The notes beneath the pieces were generated by a model. That model was not told the origin of the DNA and did not search any database. It saw only the letters and a program-made list of their open reading frames with translations. From assembly GCA_964545715.1 (NCBI GenBank), contig CAZJHX010000006.1, positions 1-64,000 of the forward strand: 64,000 bases of DNA, in the 5' to 3' direction. The stretch's first letter is position 1. Every line of letters starts with the position of its first letter. A program made the position numbers and the translations under genes. Source of the stretch: CAZJHX01 sp964545715. Its GTDB lineage: Bacteria; Myxococcota_A; UBA9042; GCA-2863065. Positions 42,762-50,926 of this stretch are shown one piece after another.

Positions 42762-43358
42762 CTATCTCAGCTCCTGCATCGCTTCGCGGAAGAGTGTATC
42801 GAAGTCCTGCCGCAGGTCGTCACGTGCGCGCACGTGGTCGAGCGCGCGATCGATCTGCGCCGCCTTGAACCCCAGGTTGCCCAGCGCGCTCGCCACGTCG
42901 TTGAGCAGCGCGCTGCCGCCGGCGCGGGAGACGGCCGCGGGCACGGACTCCGGCGCGATCTTTTGAAAGGTCTCGGTCAGCTCCACCAGGATGCGCTCGG
43001 CGGTCTTCTTGCCCAGGCCCGGAATCGACGTCAGCCGCTTCACGTCGCCGCCAACCACGGCCTCCAACAGCTCCGCCGTCGTCGTATTGCCGATGACCGC
43101 CATCGCCAGCTTGGGCCCGATGCCCTTGACGCTCTTCAGCGCCAGAAAGACCGTGCGCTGGGTCTCGTCGACAAAGCCGAAGAGCTGAAAGGCGTCCTCG
43201 CGGACGTGGGTGTGGATGTGCAGCGACACCTCTTCGCCGTGCGCCAGCGCGCGGACGTTGGGGGGCGCCATGAACACGCGATAGCCGACGCCGTTGACGT
43301 CGACGACCACATGATCGTCGCTGCGGCTACAGACGAGCCCGCGCAGAAAGGCGATCAC
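42762..43358 (-). CDS. ruvA: Holliday junction DNA-binding protein RuvA
   Basis: 198 residues. Domain I starts MIAFLRGLVCSRSDDHVVVD; the two helix-hairpin-helix motifs are VKGIGPKLAMAVIGN and IPGLGKKTAERILVEL; domain III (about 150-198) binds RuvB. Tetramers hold the junction for RuvB. The start lies 32 bases inside the end of ruvC, suggesting translational coupling. Confidence 0.97.
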   Translation of the reverse strand: MIAFLRGLVCSRSDDHVVVDVNGVGYRVFMAPPNVRALAHGEEVSLHIHTHVREDAFQLFGFVDETQRTVFLALKSVKGIGPKLAMAVIGNTTTAELLEAVVGGDVKRLTSIPGLGKKTAERILVELTETFQKIAPESVPAAVSRAGGSALLNDVASALGNLGFKAAQIDRALDHVRARDDLRQDFDTLFREAMQELR

Positions 43359-43848
43359 GTATCGAGTTCTCCGTCTCGTGGTAGCAGTGACAGATGCCCG
43401 CGGCCAGCGCGTCCGCAGCGTCCTCGGCGGGCGCTTCGGGCAACCCGAGAAGCGTGCGAACCATCATCTGCATTTGGTATTTGTCGGCGCGGCCGCGGCC
43501 GGCCACGGTCTTTTTGATGACTGTCGGCTCGTAGCTGACGATGTCCGCTCCGCACTGCGCGGCCGCCAGCAACGCGACCCCGCGACCATGCCCCAGATGC
43601 AGCGCCGCCTTGGGGTTCTTCATGACAAAGACCGACTCGACCGCGACGACGTCCGGTTTGAAGCGACCCAGAACTGTGGTGAGCTGCTCGTAGATGATCT
43701 GCAGACGCTCGTGCAAAGGCGCCCTGGGCTTGGCTTTGATCAACCCGTTGTCGATGTGAATGACGCGCGAGGGCCGTCGCTCGACCACCCCATACCCCAT
43801 GGTGATCGTACCCGGGTCGATCCCGACGACGATCAGCGGTTGGCTCAT
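43327..43848 (-). CDS. ruvC: Crossover junction endodeoxyribonuclease RuvC
   Basis: 173 residues. It resolves Holliday junctions by paired nicks. Catalytic acidic residues are visible in VVGIDPGTITMGYGVVE (Asp), VVAVESVFVMKNPKAA (Glu) and EDAADALAAGICH (Asp, Asp). YEPTVIKKTVAGRGRADKYQ is typical. It leads the ruvCAB run and follows yebC by about 9 bases, the usual bacterial neighbourhood. Confidence 0.97.
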   Translation of the reverse strand: MSQPLIVVGIDPGTITMGYGVVERRPSRVIHIDNGLIKAKPRAPLHERLQIIYEQLTTVLGRFKPDVVAVESVFVMKNPKAALHLGHGRGVALLAAAQCGADIVSYEPTVIKKTVAGRGRADKYQMQMMVRTLLGLPEAPAEDAADALAAGICHCYHETENSIRDRLSARARL

Positions 43849-43857
43849 CCGGGCGAC

Positions 43858-44607
43858 CTAGCCGATCTCGGCTAGCGCGGCGTCGTCGAGCTCGGCGTTG
43901 TGAAAGACTTCCTGCACGTCATCGTTCTCTTCCAGCAGGTCCAGCAGGCGCACCACCTGGCCAGTCAGCTTGCCGTCGCACGCAACCATGTTCTGAGGGA
44001 TGCGCGCCAGCTTGGCCTCTTGCACATGGTAGGTGCCCTCGATCGCGTCGCGCACGGCGTACAGGTCCGTCATGCCGGTGGTCACAAAGAAGACGCCGTC
44101 GTCGCCCTCGATGTCCTCGGCGCCGGCCTCCAGCGCCTCCATCATCAGCTCGTCCTCGTCGATCGTCGCGTCTTCACCCCCGACCACGATCTGGCCCTTT
44201 CGGTCAAACATCCAACCGACGCTGCCGTCCTGCCCCAGGTTGCCGTTGCACTTGGTGAAGGCGTGCCGAATCTCGCCGACGGTGCGGTTCTTGTTGTCGG
44301 TCATGACCTCGACGAAGATCGCGACGCCACCGGGACCGTAGCCCTCGTACGTCGTCTCGATATACTCGACGCCCTCGAGCTCGCCGGTGCCCTTCTTGAT
44401 GGCGCGCTCCATGTTGTCTTTCGGCATGTTGACGGCTTTCGCCGACGCCACGGCGGCGCGCAATCGCGGGTTGGAGTCAACATCGCCGCCACCCAGCCGG
44501 GCGGCCACGGTGATCTCCTTGATGACCTTGGTAAACACTTTGCCGCGCTTCGCATCGGTCGCGGCCTTCTTGTGCTTGATCGTGCTCCATTTACTGTGCC
44601 CAGACAT
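43858..44607 (-). CDS. yebC: YebC/PmpR family translation or transcription factor
   Basis: 249 residues (E. coli 246). N-terminus MSGHSKWSTIKHKKAATDAK, then NMPKDNMERAIKKGTGEL and YEGYGPGGVAIFVEVMTDNK are family signatures. Members have been described as DNA-binding regulators and as ribosome-associated factors that help with difficult peptide motifs. ATG at 44607 begins the conserved sequence; an upstream extension to 44709 is not conserved. It heads yebC-ruvC-ruvA-ruvB. Confidence 0.95.
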   Translation of the reverse strand: MSGHSKWSTIKHKKAATDAKRGKVFTKVIKEITVAARLGGGDVDSNPRLRAAVASAKAVNMPKDNMERAIKKGTGELEGVEYIETTYEGYGPGGVAIFVEVMTDNKNRTVGEIRHAFTKCNGNLGQDGSVGWMFDRKGQIVVGGEDATIDEDELMMEALEAGAEDIEGDDGVFFVTTGMTDLYAVRDAIEGTYHVQEAKLARIPQNMVACDGKLTGQVVRLLDLLEENDDVQEVFHNAELDDAALAEIG

Positions 44608-44648
44608 ACCCGGATTTCTAGCATGACCTGTCCCTTTTTTCACCCCCA

Positions 44649-44704
44649 GTCCCACTAAGGTCCCACTTCGGTCCCAAAGTGGGATTTCTGAGACTGCAGT
44701 CTCA
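44649..44704. promoter_or_regulatory. 11-base iterons, hairpin and palindrome upstream of yebC
   Basis: Three abutting 11-base units, GTCCCACTAAG, GTCCCACTTCG and GTCCCAAAGTG, fill 44649-44681. TCCCACTT (44661-44668) also pairs with AAGTGGGA (44677-44684). A perfect 16-base palindrome, TGAGACTGCAGTCTCA, follows at 44689-44704. It lies between the divergent yebC and the next plus-strand genes, where operators are expected. The rest of 44608-44795 shows nothing else clear. Confidence 0.5.
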
Positions 44705-44795
44705 CTCAAGACCCCAGCAACTTCAGCAAGTTAGCTTGTTCCGGACCCGGCACACCCCTTGCTCCAAGCAGGTCCAAACGACGCTTGGAGGCTTC

Positions 44796-44951
44796 ATGTG
44801 TTTATGTCCGGCCACCCACACTCTGATCACCACCTGGGCGCTGGCCGTCCCTACCGTGACCCTGTCGCTGCTGGGCGACGGCGCCGGCGCGCTGGACTGG
44901 CGTGTGACCGCAAGCTGGAACGTCGCCGCCCTGCTGGGCCTTGGCTGGTAG
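44796..44951 (+). CDS. Small ORF (51 aa), possible gene fragment
   Basis: GGAGG lies 4 bases before the ATG. Codon third positions are mostly G or C, unlike the overlapping frame, so this frame looks coding. The product has one hydrophobic stretch (LITTWALAVPTVTLSLL), then GDGAGALDWRVTASWNVAAL, and stops. The tail resembles GDRLSWRVDAQWSLSRL in the following gene, so it may be the truncated 5' end of a duplicated relative. Confidence 0.4.
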   Translation: MCLCPATHTLITTWALAVPTVTLSLLGDGAGALDWRVTASWNVAALLGLGW

Positions 44952-45547
44952 CCCTTCTGCTGGCGTTAGCCGCCCTCTGCGTCCCGACCGCCGCGCGGGG
45001 ACAGCCTCCCACCACCCACGCCGTCGCGGCAGAGCCGCCCATCGGCGCGGTACAGCGAGCGGTCGCAGCACGGGAGGCGCTGATGAACCGCGACCTCCTC
45101 ATGTCGCGAACGCGGTGGGCTTACGCGCTGCCGGAGCGTGTCGTCGTCCGCGTGTCACGTGACGACGAATACGACTTCAGCGGCACGCGCTACGAGGATG
45201 ACGGCTGGCGGCAGAAGCAGGTCGTGGGCGACCGCCTGTCGTGGCGGGTGGACGCCCAATGGAGCTTATCCCGCCTTGTCTATGACCCGGACCAGCTGGC
45301 GGTCGCCAAGCGCGCCGACGACCTCCGACGCCGCACCGACGACGCGGTGGACCTGGCCACCCGGCTGTACTTCGAGCGCCGCCGGTTGCAGCTGGCCTGG
45401 CTGGCGGCGCGGGGGACGGCCGATGGGACCGACCCGGCGGCCCTACGGCGGTGGACAACTATCGCGGAGCTCACGGCGCGGTTGAATGTGATGACGGGCG
45501 GGCTGTTCCGCGTGCGGGGCGTCCGGTGGTGGTCACGCGCCCCTTAG
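44804..45547 (+). CDS. Hypothetical secreted protein, start uncertain
   Basis: Coordinates use the first ATG in frame. Codon usage and the signal-like WLVALLLALAALCVPTAARG suggest the true start is later, around 44915-44945, where only CTG codons are available. The mature part has LSWRVDAQWSLSRLVYDPDQ and TRLYFERRRLQLAWL, a pattern I associate with uncharacterised deltaproteobacterial secreted proteins. Coiled or helical C-terminus. It overlaps the small ORF at 44796 in another frame. Function unknown. Confidence 0.55.
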   Translation: MSGHPHSDHHLGAGRPYRDPVAAGRRRRRAGLACDRKLERRRPAGPWLVALLLALAALCVPTAARGQPPTTHAVAAEPPIGAVQRAVAAREALMNRDLLMSRTRWAYALPERVVVRVSRDDEYDFSGTRYEDDGWRQKQVVGDRLSWRVDAQWSLSRLVYDPDQLAVAKRADDLRRRTDDAVDLATRLYFERRRLQLAWLAARGTADGTDPAALRRWTTIAELTARLNVMTGGLFRVRGVRWWSRAP

Positions 45548-45623
45548 GCCCCTGAGCGACCGCTTACGGCTCGCTGGTGTTGCGTGTGCGGGACTGTGCC
45601 CGAAGGCGTGGCGACAGCTAAAG

Positions 45624-45652
45624 TTGTCCCGCCGCGGACGGGTCCGTAGACT
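45624..45652 (+). promoter_or_regulatory. Promoter for the propeller lipoprotein, near-leaderless
   Basis: TTGTCC at 45624-45629, a 17-base spacer and TAGACT at 45647-45652. The ATG is only 8 bases after the -10 box, so the mRNA would start at or within two bases of the start codon. No Shine-Dalgarno is present. Confidence 0.45.
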
Positions 45653-45660
45653 GCGCACAG

Positions 45661-47001
45661 ATGCGAGCGGGCTCTACATACGTCATCAGGGCGGTGGCAT
45701 GCGTCATCGGCGCGGCGGCGGTGTTCACGGTGGGCGGGTGCGCGGAGGACCCGGTGACGCTGTGCAGCCCCGGCGTGTGTCCCGGCGGCACGACCTGTGA
45801 GCCGTTTACGGGCCAGTGCATCCCGGAGGCCGTGGCGGAGGCGCCGGTCGGGACGCTGGGCATCTTTGTCAGCTCGGCGCAGACGGCGGACGGGCAGGTG
45901 ATGGTCGCCTCGTACGACAGCGTCTTCCGGGCGCTGGTGTTGACGGAGACATCGTCCGACGGCGTGGCGCACGTGACGCGGGTGGACGGCGGCGATGACG
46001 CGGACGTGGGTCTGCACGCAGCGCTGAGCCTGGACAAGCAGGACCAGCCGCACGTCGCGTACTACGACCGCTCGAACCGCGACTTGAAGATCGCGTCGCG
46101 GTCGGCTGCGCAGTGGTCTGTGGTGACGGCGGACTCGGAGGGGGATGTCGGGCGCTGGGTGTCGATCGTGGTGGATGACAACTCCAACGCGCATGTGGCG
46201 TATCGGGACGAGACCAATCGGGAGCTGCGCATCCTGAGCATGGCGCCATATGGGTGCCGGGGTGCGAACCTGGATGACACCACCTTTGCGCCGATGTCGC
46301 TGGGGGCTGAGCAGATGAAGCTGGCGGGCATGCCGTCGGCGAACTTTGGAGAGTTCACGGGCATCGCGGTCAGTGGGGATCACAAGCTGGTGTTCAGCTT
46401 CTACGACCGGGAGCGGGGCAACCTGGTGCTGGGGCGGTGTGACGGCGAGCACTTCGATCTGCAGATCGTCGACGGCGAGGATCCGGAGTCGGGGGCGGAC
46501 ACCGGCAATGTCGGGCTGTGGTCGAGTTTGGCGGTGGACGTCAACGGGGATGTCGGTGTGGCGTACTTCGACCAGACGCGCGGGGTGCTGAAGTACGCCG
46601 GCAGCGAGCAGGGCAAGAGCCAGATCGTCGTCGTGGACGATGGCGGGGCCTGCGGTGGTGCGCCCGGGGCCTACGTGGGGCAGCGGGCATCGCTGGCCAT
46701 GTATCAGAGCGGGCCGCTGGCGCCCGGGTTGCCGCGGATCGCGTACGTGGACGCCACGAACCAGGCGGTGCTGCTGGCGCGGCGGACGGCGCATGGGGCG
46801 TGGGCGTGCGAGCCGATCTGGCCGGTGGACGGCGGATCGGGCGGGGCGCTTGGCACGGCCGAGGCGCCGCATGGAGGCGTTGGTCTGGGGCTCGACCTGG
46901 TGGTGGACGCCGATGACAAAGCCAGCGTGACCCTGGGCCAGTGGTCGATCGGCGCGGCCGGGCTGGAGGTCTCTGTGTCGCAGGTGGAGAGCCAGCCATG
47001 A
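45661..47001 (+). CDS. Beta-propeller-like lipoprotein
   Basis: 446 residues. Signal with lipobox (VIGAAAVFTVGGC), a short Cys-knot-like segment (CSPGVCPGGTTCEPFTGQC), then repeated blades with an AYxDxxNxxL core: HVAYYDRSNRDLKIA, HVAYRDETNRELRIL, GVAYFDQTRGVLKYA, RIAYVDATNQAVLLA. Likely a surface or periplasmic ligand-binding propeller. Its stop overlaps the next ATG (ATGA), beginning a run of three closely coupled surface genes. Confidence 0.75.
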   Translation: MRAGSTYVIRAVACVIGAAAVFTVGGCAEDPVTLCSPGVCPGGTTCEPFTGQCIPEAVAEAPVGTLGIFVSSAQTADGQVMVASYDSVFRALVLTETSSDGVAHVTRVDGGDDADVGLHAALSLDKQDQPHVAYYDRSNRDLKIASRSAAQWSVVTADSEGDVGRWVSIVVDDNSNAHVAYRDETNRELRILSMAPYGCRGANLDDTTFAPMSLGAEQMKLAGMPSANFGEFTGIAVSGDHKLVFSFYDRERGNLVLGRCDGEHFDLQIVDGEDPESGADTGNVGLWSSLAVDVNGDVGVAYFDQTRGVLKYAGSEQGKSQIVVVDDGGACGGAPGAYVGQRASLAMYQSGPLAPGLPRIAYVDATNQAVLLARRTAHGAWACEPIWPVDGGSGGALGTAEAPHGGVGLGLDLVVDADDKASVTLGQWSIGAAGLEVSVSQVESQP

Positions 47002-48761
47002 GGGTGGGCGTAGTCATGGCCTGTGCGGCGCTGATCGGGTGCGTGTCGGCCGAGTGGCAGGACGTGTCGCAGGGGACCAAGATCCCGGAGGGGCAATGGC
47101 ATCCGCAGGCGGCGATGGTCTTTTTGTCGGGGACCGGGCTCGCGACCTATGAGTCGGTCGGGCTGGATCTGCTGGCGGCGCGGTTTGGGCCGGGCGTCGC
47201 CGTGGCCATCGAAGAGACGAGCACGGTGGATGCCGGGCGGCCGGACAAGTTCGGCGGCGACAGTCTGCTGTTGCGTCCGGCGACGCTGGAGTTGACGGCC
47301 CTGGAGGAGTCGAATCAGGTGTCGGTGCGGGTTGCCTTTGAGCCGGTCACGCACGTTGTGACGCTGCACGATGGGCCGCCGGGGTGCCAGATCATCGTGA
47401 GCATCGACCTGGTGGCGGCCGAGGTGGAGCTGGAGGCGGGGCGCGACCTGGCAGGGCATATCGTGTTGATTCCCGTGGGCGGCGCGGGCGGCGGCGTGGA
47501 CGTGCCGTCGGTGCAGTTCTCGGCACAGTGCAGCGCCTTGCCCGGCAACACGCTTGACCCGCTGGCGGCGTTGATCGGGTCGGCGGTGTTCGGCGCCATT
47601 GAGAGCCGACTGACCGGGCCGTTCAAGGAGGAGCTGGTCGGTATCGCGGAGCGCCTGTTCAGCGTTGGGATCACCGGCACGCTGGAGACGCGCATGGTAG
47701 GCGGGGACCCGGAGCCTGGGCGGTTCACGCTGGCGTTGGCGCCCAACTCGGATGATGGGGCGGAGCCGGCGATGCTGGTGTCCTCGGGTGTGCTGGTGAC
47801 GCCGCTGCGCGTGGGCCTGGACGCGCGGGTGGACCCCTGTGTGGCGCACCTGGCGGACCTGAAGGGCGTAACGCCCAATGTCGTGACGCCGCCCGTGCCC
47901 AACCTGGAGGTCTACGACGCCGACGTGGCGCTGGGCGTGCAGTTGAACGTGCTTCGGGACGCGCTGGCCCGGGTGACGACCAGCGGGGGGCTGTGCCGTC
48001 GTACGGCGCCTGGTGTGGAGATGCGGCTGGGTACCATCGCGCCGCTGTTGGCGGGGGGATCGGAGCTGCTGGCCACGTTTGGTCCCTCGGCGGAGGTGTC
48101 GATTCGGCTGCGGCCGGGGGCGGTGCCGACGCTGGAGCTGTCGCAGGGAGAGGCGCCCAATGCAGACGTGACCCTGCTGCAGCTCGGCATCGAGGTGTTC
48201 GTGACAGCATGGAGCACGGATTGGCTGATTTTTCGCGACACGGCGGACGTGGCTCTGACGTCGCTGACCCCCCGGCTGACGACGACCAGGACGTCGGGCG
48301 GCACTGCAGGCACGATCATGATCGGGCTGCGGGGGACCTACGCGAGCTCCGGCTCGGAGGGCAGCTATCGCCTGTTTATTCTGGACCGGCAGGGGGTGGG
48401 AGACGACGACGACCTGGCCGAGTTGGTGCGCCTGGCGGTGGACGATGTGACCGACGACCTCGCTCTCTTTGCCCTTCCAGCCGACTACCCCTATGCTCTT
48501 GGCGACGCTCGATTTGAGCGCCAGGAGAATCACCTGCTCATGTACGCCGACTTCGATACCGCGGACGCGCCCACGCTTGGCGATCTGTCCGCGCCGGTGC
48601 GGGCCGCGGCCCAGCCGCCGGTCTCGAGCGGATGCGCGGTGGCCTCTCGTAAGACATCGACAGGGGCCGGCGCGGTCGCGCTCTTGTTTGCTGCGCTGCT
48701 GGGGCTGTGGCTCGGGTGGCGTCGCTCAACGGATCAGACCGCTCAACAGGTGGCCTCATGA
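46998..48761 (+). CDS. Large surface lipoprotein with MYXO-CTERM-like C-terminal anchor
   Basis: 587 residues. N-terminal signal MRVGVVMACAALIGC (lipobox). The body is beta-rich and unrecognised. The C-terminus has a Cys in SSGCAVASRK, a hydrophobic helix AGAVALLFAALLGLWLGW and the basic RRS, the tripartite layout of MYXO-CTERM sorting tails. Having both an N-terminal lipobox and this tail is unusual; one may be non-functional. ATG at 46998 overlaps the previous stop by 4 bases; the same overlap joins it to the next gene. Confidence 0.7.
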   Translation: MRVGVVMACAALIGCVSAEWQDVSQGTKIPEGQWHPQAAMVFLSGTGLATYESVGLDLLAARFGPGVAVAIEETSTVDAGRPDKFGGDSLLLRPATLELTALEESNQVSVRVAFEPVTHVVTLHDGPPGCQIIVSIDLVAAEVELEAGRDLAGHIVLIPVGGAGGGVDVPSVQFSAQCSALPGNTLDPLAALIGSAVFGAIESRLTGPFKEELVGIAERLFSVGITGTLETRMVGGDPEPGRFTLALAPNSDDGAEPAMLVSSGVLVTPLRVGLDARVDPCVAHLADLKGVTPNVVTPPVPNLEVYDADVALGVQLNVLRDALARVTTSGGLCRRTAPGVEMRLGTIAPLLAGGSELLATFGPSAEVSIRLRPGAVPTLELSQGEAPNADVTLLQLGIEVFVTAWSTDWLIFRDTADVALTSLTPRLTTTRTSGGTAGTIMIGLRGTYASSGSEGSYRLFILDRQGVGDDDDLAELVRLAVDDVTDDLALFALPADYPYALGDARFERQENHLLMYADFDTADAPTLGDLSAPVRAAAQPPVSSGCAVASRKTSTGAGAVALLFAALLGLWLGWRRSTDQTAQQVAS

Positions 48762-49495
48762 GTTCCCGTAACCTCGTGTGCTTCGTCCTCGTCGCGGGCA
48801 TGCTCGTCGCAGCCGGCGACGCGTTCGCCAAGCGTCGTGTGCTGGTCTATAGCGGCAAGTTGCTGGATGAGCGCGCGGCGCCCATCGGCGGCGTGTTTCC
48901 GCTGACGTTCGCGCTGTACAGCAAGTCCCGCGGCGGCAAGGCGCTCTGGTCCGAGACGCACTTTGTGGCCGTCGACAACGGCGGTTACGTGGTTGAGCTG
49001 GGGCGCAAGAAGTCGATCTCGCGCTCCATCGACCTCGATACGCTGTACGTGGGCGTCAGAATCACAGGCGGGCCCGAGTTGGTGCGCGAGCGATTCCTGG
49101 CCGAGGGGGCTCAGCCGGACGAGATCATCCATGGCAGACCCCCCAAAGGCAACGGGCACAAGCAACAGGGCGGCGTGGTCGACTATGCCGAAAAGGCCGG
49201 CTTCGCATACGTCGCGGAGAAGGCCGACAACGCGGTGCGAATCGACGGACTGACGCTGGACCAGCTGCGCAAGCAGTTCGGTGGCGGCCCCAAAAAAGAG
49301 GGCGGTGGCAAGATCGTCCTGGGCAGCAACACCTTCAACGCCCCGGCCGCCGGTGGCGAGGGCGGCACGCCGTATCAGCAGCTGTGCCCCGACGGCTACG
49401 TCGTAACCGGGCTGCGCGGCGGCTCCGGCCTGTACGTCGATCGGGTGGGCATCATCTGCTCCCCGCTGGAAACCAAGAAAGGCCCCTCAAAGTAG
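48758..49495 (+). CDS. Hypothetical secreted protein
   Basis: 245 residues. Signal MSSRNLVCFVLVAGMLVAAG. The first domain (VLVYSGKLLDERAAPIGGVF, then PLTFALYSKSRGGKALWSET) resembles the beta-sandwich of phage-tail-like or carboxypeptidase-regulatory domains. The last, CPDGYVVTGLRGGSGLYVDR, is a Cys-linked sugar-binding-like segment common in myxobacterial secreted proteins. Coupled by ATGA to the upstream gene; the pseudokinase starts 9 bases after its stop. Confidence 0.65.
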   Translation: MSSRNLVCFVLVAGMLVAAGDAFAKRRVLVYSGKLLDERAAPIGGVFPLTFALYSKSRGGKALWSETHFVAVDNGGYVVELGRKKSISRSIDLDTLYVGVRITGGPELVRERFLAEGAQPDEIIHGRPPKGNGHKQQGGVVDYAEKAGFAYVAEKADNAVRIDGLTLDQLRKQFGGGPKKEGGGKIVLGSNTFNAPAAGGEGGTPYQQLCPDGYVVTGLRGGSGLYVDRVGIICSPLETKKGPSK

Positions 49496-49504
49496 GGCCG
49501 GCGC

Positions 49505-50926
49505 GTGGCGGTCTTCACCGGCAGAACGTTCGAGGGCTACAAGCTCGTTGATGTCGTCGCATCCGGCGTCGAGGAGGTGCTGTACCTGGCCGAGCGCGTC
49601 CGCGACGGCGGGCGGGTCTGGGTGCGCACCGCCAAGCTGGTCGAACCCGACCCGGCGCACGAGCGCCTGCGACAGCGCTACGATGCCGAGAAGACCGCGG
49701 CGGTCAAAGTAGCCTCGACGGGCGGCGCGATCCTGCCCGTGCGCGAGGTCATCGAGCTGGACGGCGTCCCGGCCATCGTCACCGACATCCCCAAGGGCCG
49801 CTCCCTGAACGACGTGTTTGCCGACGGCTCCCAGGAGCTGCGGCTGCTCGAGACGCTACCATGGCTGCGCCGCCTGATGACCACGGTCGAGGCCGCCCAC
49901 AACGTCGGGGCCGCGCACGGCTCTCTGGGCGGACGCGCGGTCTACCTGGATGAGGACCGGGTCACGGTCTGCGGGCTTGCCGTGATGGAGGGCGAGCGCC
50001 TGAAGCAGGCCATGCTCAGCGACGTGGTCGCGCTGTCGTCGCTGATGTATCACGCGACCTGCGGCAACGCCCCGCGCCCAGGCTTTCCCGACACCGGGAT
50101 GCCGGTCTCGCCCGAGCATTACGTCGACGGCTACCCGGCCTCACTCGCCCGCTTTTTGCGACGGCGGCTCGCCAAGGACCAAGCGGCCGATCCCGTCGAG
50201 AACGCCGGCATCTTCCGGCGCTCGATCGATGCGCTCAGCGTCGATCCGCAGTTCAGAAAGGCCGCCGGGGTCGTCGACGAGGACGCCCACAGCCAACAGG
50301 TGGTCATCCAAAAGCGGAAGATCGACTGGCAGGGCCTCAAGTGGCCGGTCGCGCTCGGCGGCCTCGCCGTCGGCGTGTCGGTGCTGATCACGTTCATGGT
50401 CATGGAAGTGCGGATCGAAGAGGCAAAGATGTCGGCTGCGCGCCCCACCGCGCCCACGAAGCTGGCGGTCGCACCTGCCGCCCCCGAAACCAACCCGCGC
50501 CTGGCTGCCTGGCGGTGCGTCCACGCCCGGTTCACCCGGCTGGAGGACGGCCCGATCGCGCCCCGCGGCATTCGGGAGTGCATGCGCTTGGCCCCGCACG
50601 TCACAATCGACGAGCTGCGCACGGAGACGGCGCTCATTCTGGAGGGCTTGGAGTCCACGCCGCGCCCCAATGACGGCGGCATCAGCGCCGCTGCCGGGTA
50701 CAAGCGCATGTTCATCCAGGGCCCCGACGCCGTAGCGCAGCACGTCCGGTATCGCCTCGATCGCGATCTCCCGATCGACGAGCTGGAGCGCTGGCTGGCC
50801 GCCAACCCCGCAACCCAGAACAAGGCGGTGCTGACGACGTTGTCGGCCGGTCAGGGCAAAGTCGCAGCGTGGTCTAAACGCGCCCTGCAGCGAGCCGGCG
50901 TCGCGCCCCAAAGGAAACACCGATGA
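49505..50926 (+). CDS. Membrane pseudokinase (Hanks-type kinase fold lacking catalytic residues)
   Basis: 473 residues from GTG. Residues 10-250 follow the Ser/Thr kinase plan (EGYKLVDVVASGVEEVLYLA; a hinge AIVTDIPKGRSL; the helix LRRLMTTVEAAHNVGAAHG). The Gly loop lacks GxGxxG. The HRDxKxxN loop is HGSLGGRAVYL (His138 kept, Asp and Lys lost). DFG is CGL (156-158). One membrane helix lies at about 280-302 (WPVALGGLAVGVSVLITFMV), then a 170-residue C-terminal domain. It is likely a scaffold or sensor. It overlaps the OmpA gene by 4 bases. Confidence 0.8.
   Translation: MAVFTGRTFEGYKLVDVVASGVEEVLYLAERVRDGGRVWVRTAKLVEPDPAHERLRQRYDAEKTAAVKVASTGGAILPVREVIELDGVPAIVTDIPKGRSLNDVFADGSQELRLLETLPWLRRLMTTVEAAHNVGAAHGSLGGRAVYLDEDRVTVCGLAVMEGERLKQAMLSDVVALSSLMYHATCGNAPRPGFPDTGMPVSPEHYVDGYPASLARFLRRRLAKDQAADPVENAGIFRRSIDALSVDPQFRKAAGVVDEDAHSQQVVIQKRKIDWQGLKWPVALGGLAVGVSVLITFMVMEVRIEEAKMSAARPTAPTKLAVAPAAPETNPRLAAWRCVHARFTRLEDGPIAPRGIRECMRLAPHVTIDELRTETALILEGLESTPRPNDGGISAAAGYKRMFIQGPDAVAQHVRYRLDRDLPIDELERWLAANPATQNKAVLTTLSAGQGKVAAWSKRALQRAGVAPQRKHR

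Noticed and set aside
44661..44684. Intrinsic terminator upstream of yebC
   Set aside because: The 8-base stem is followed only by TTTCT and lies between divergent genes where no transcript would need to end.
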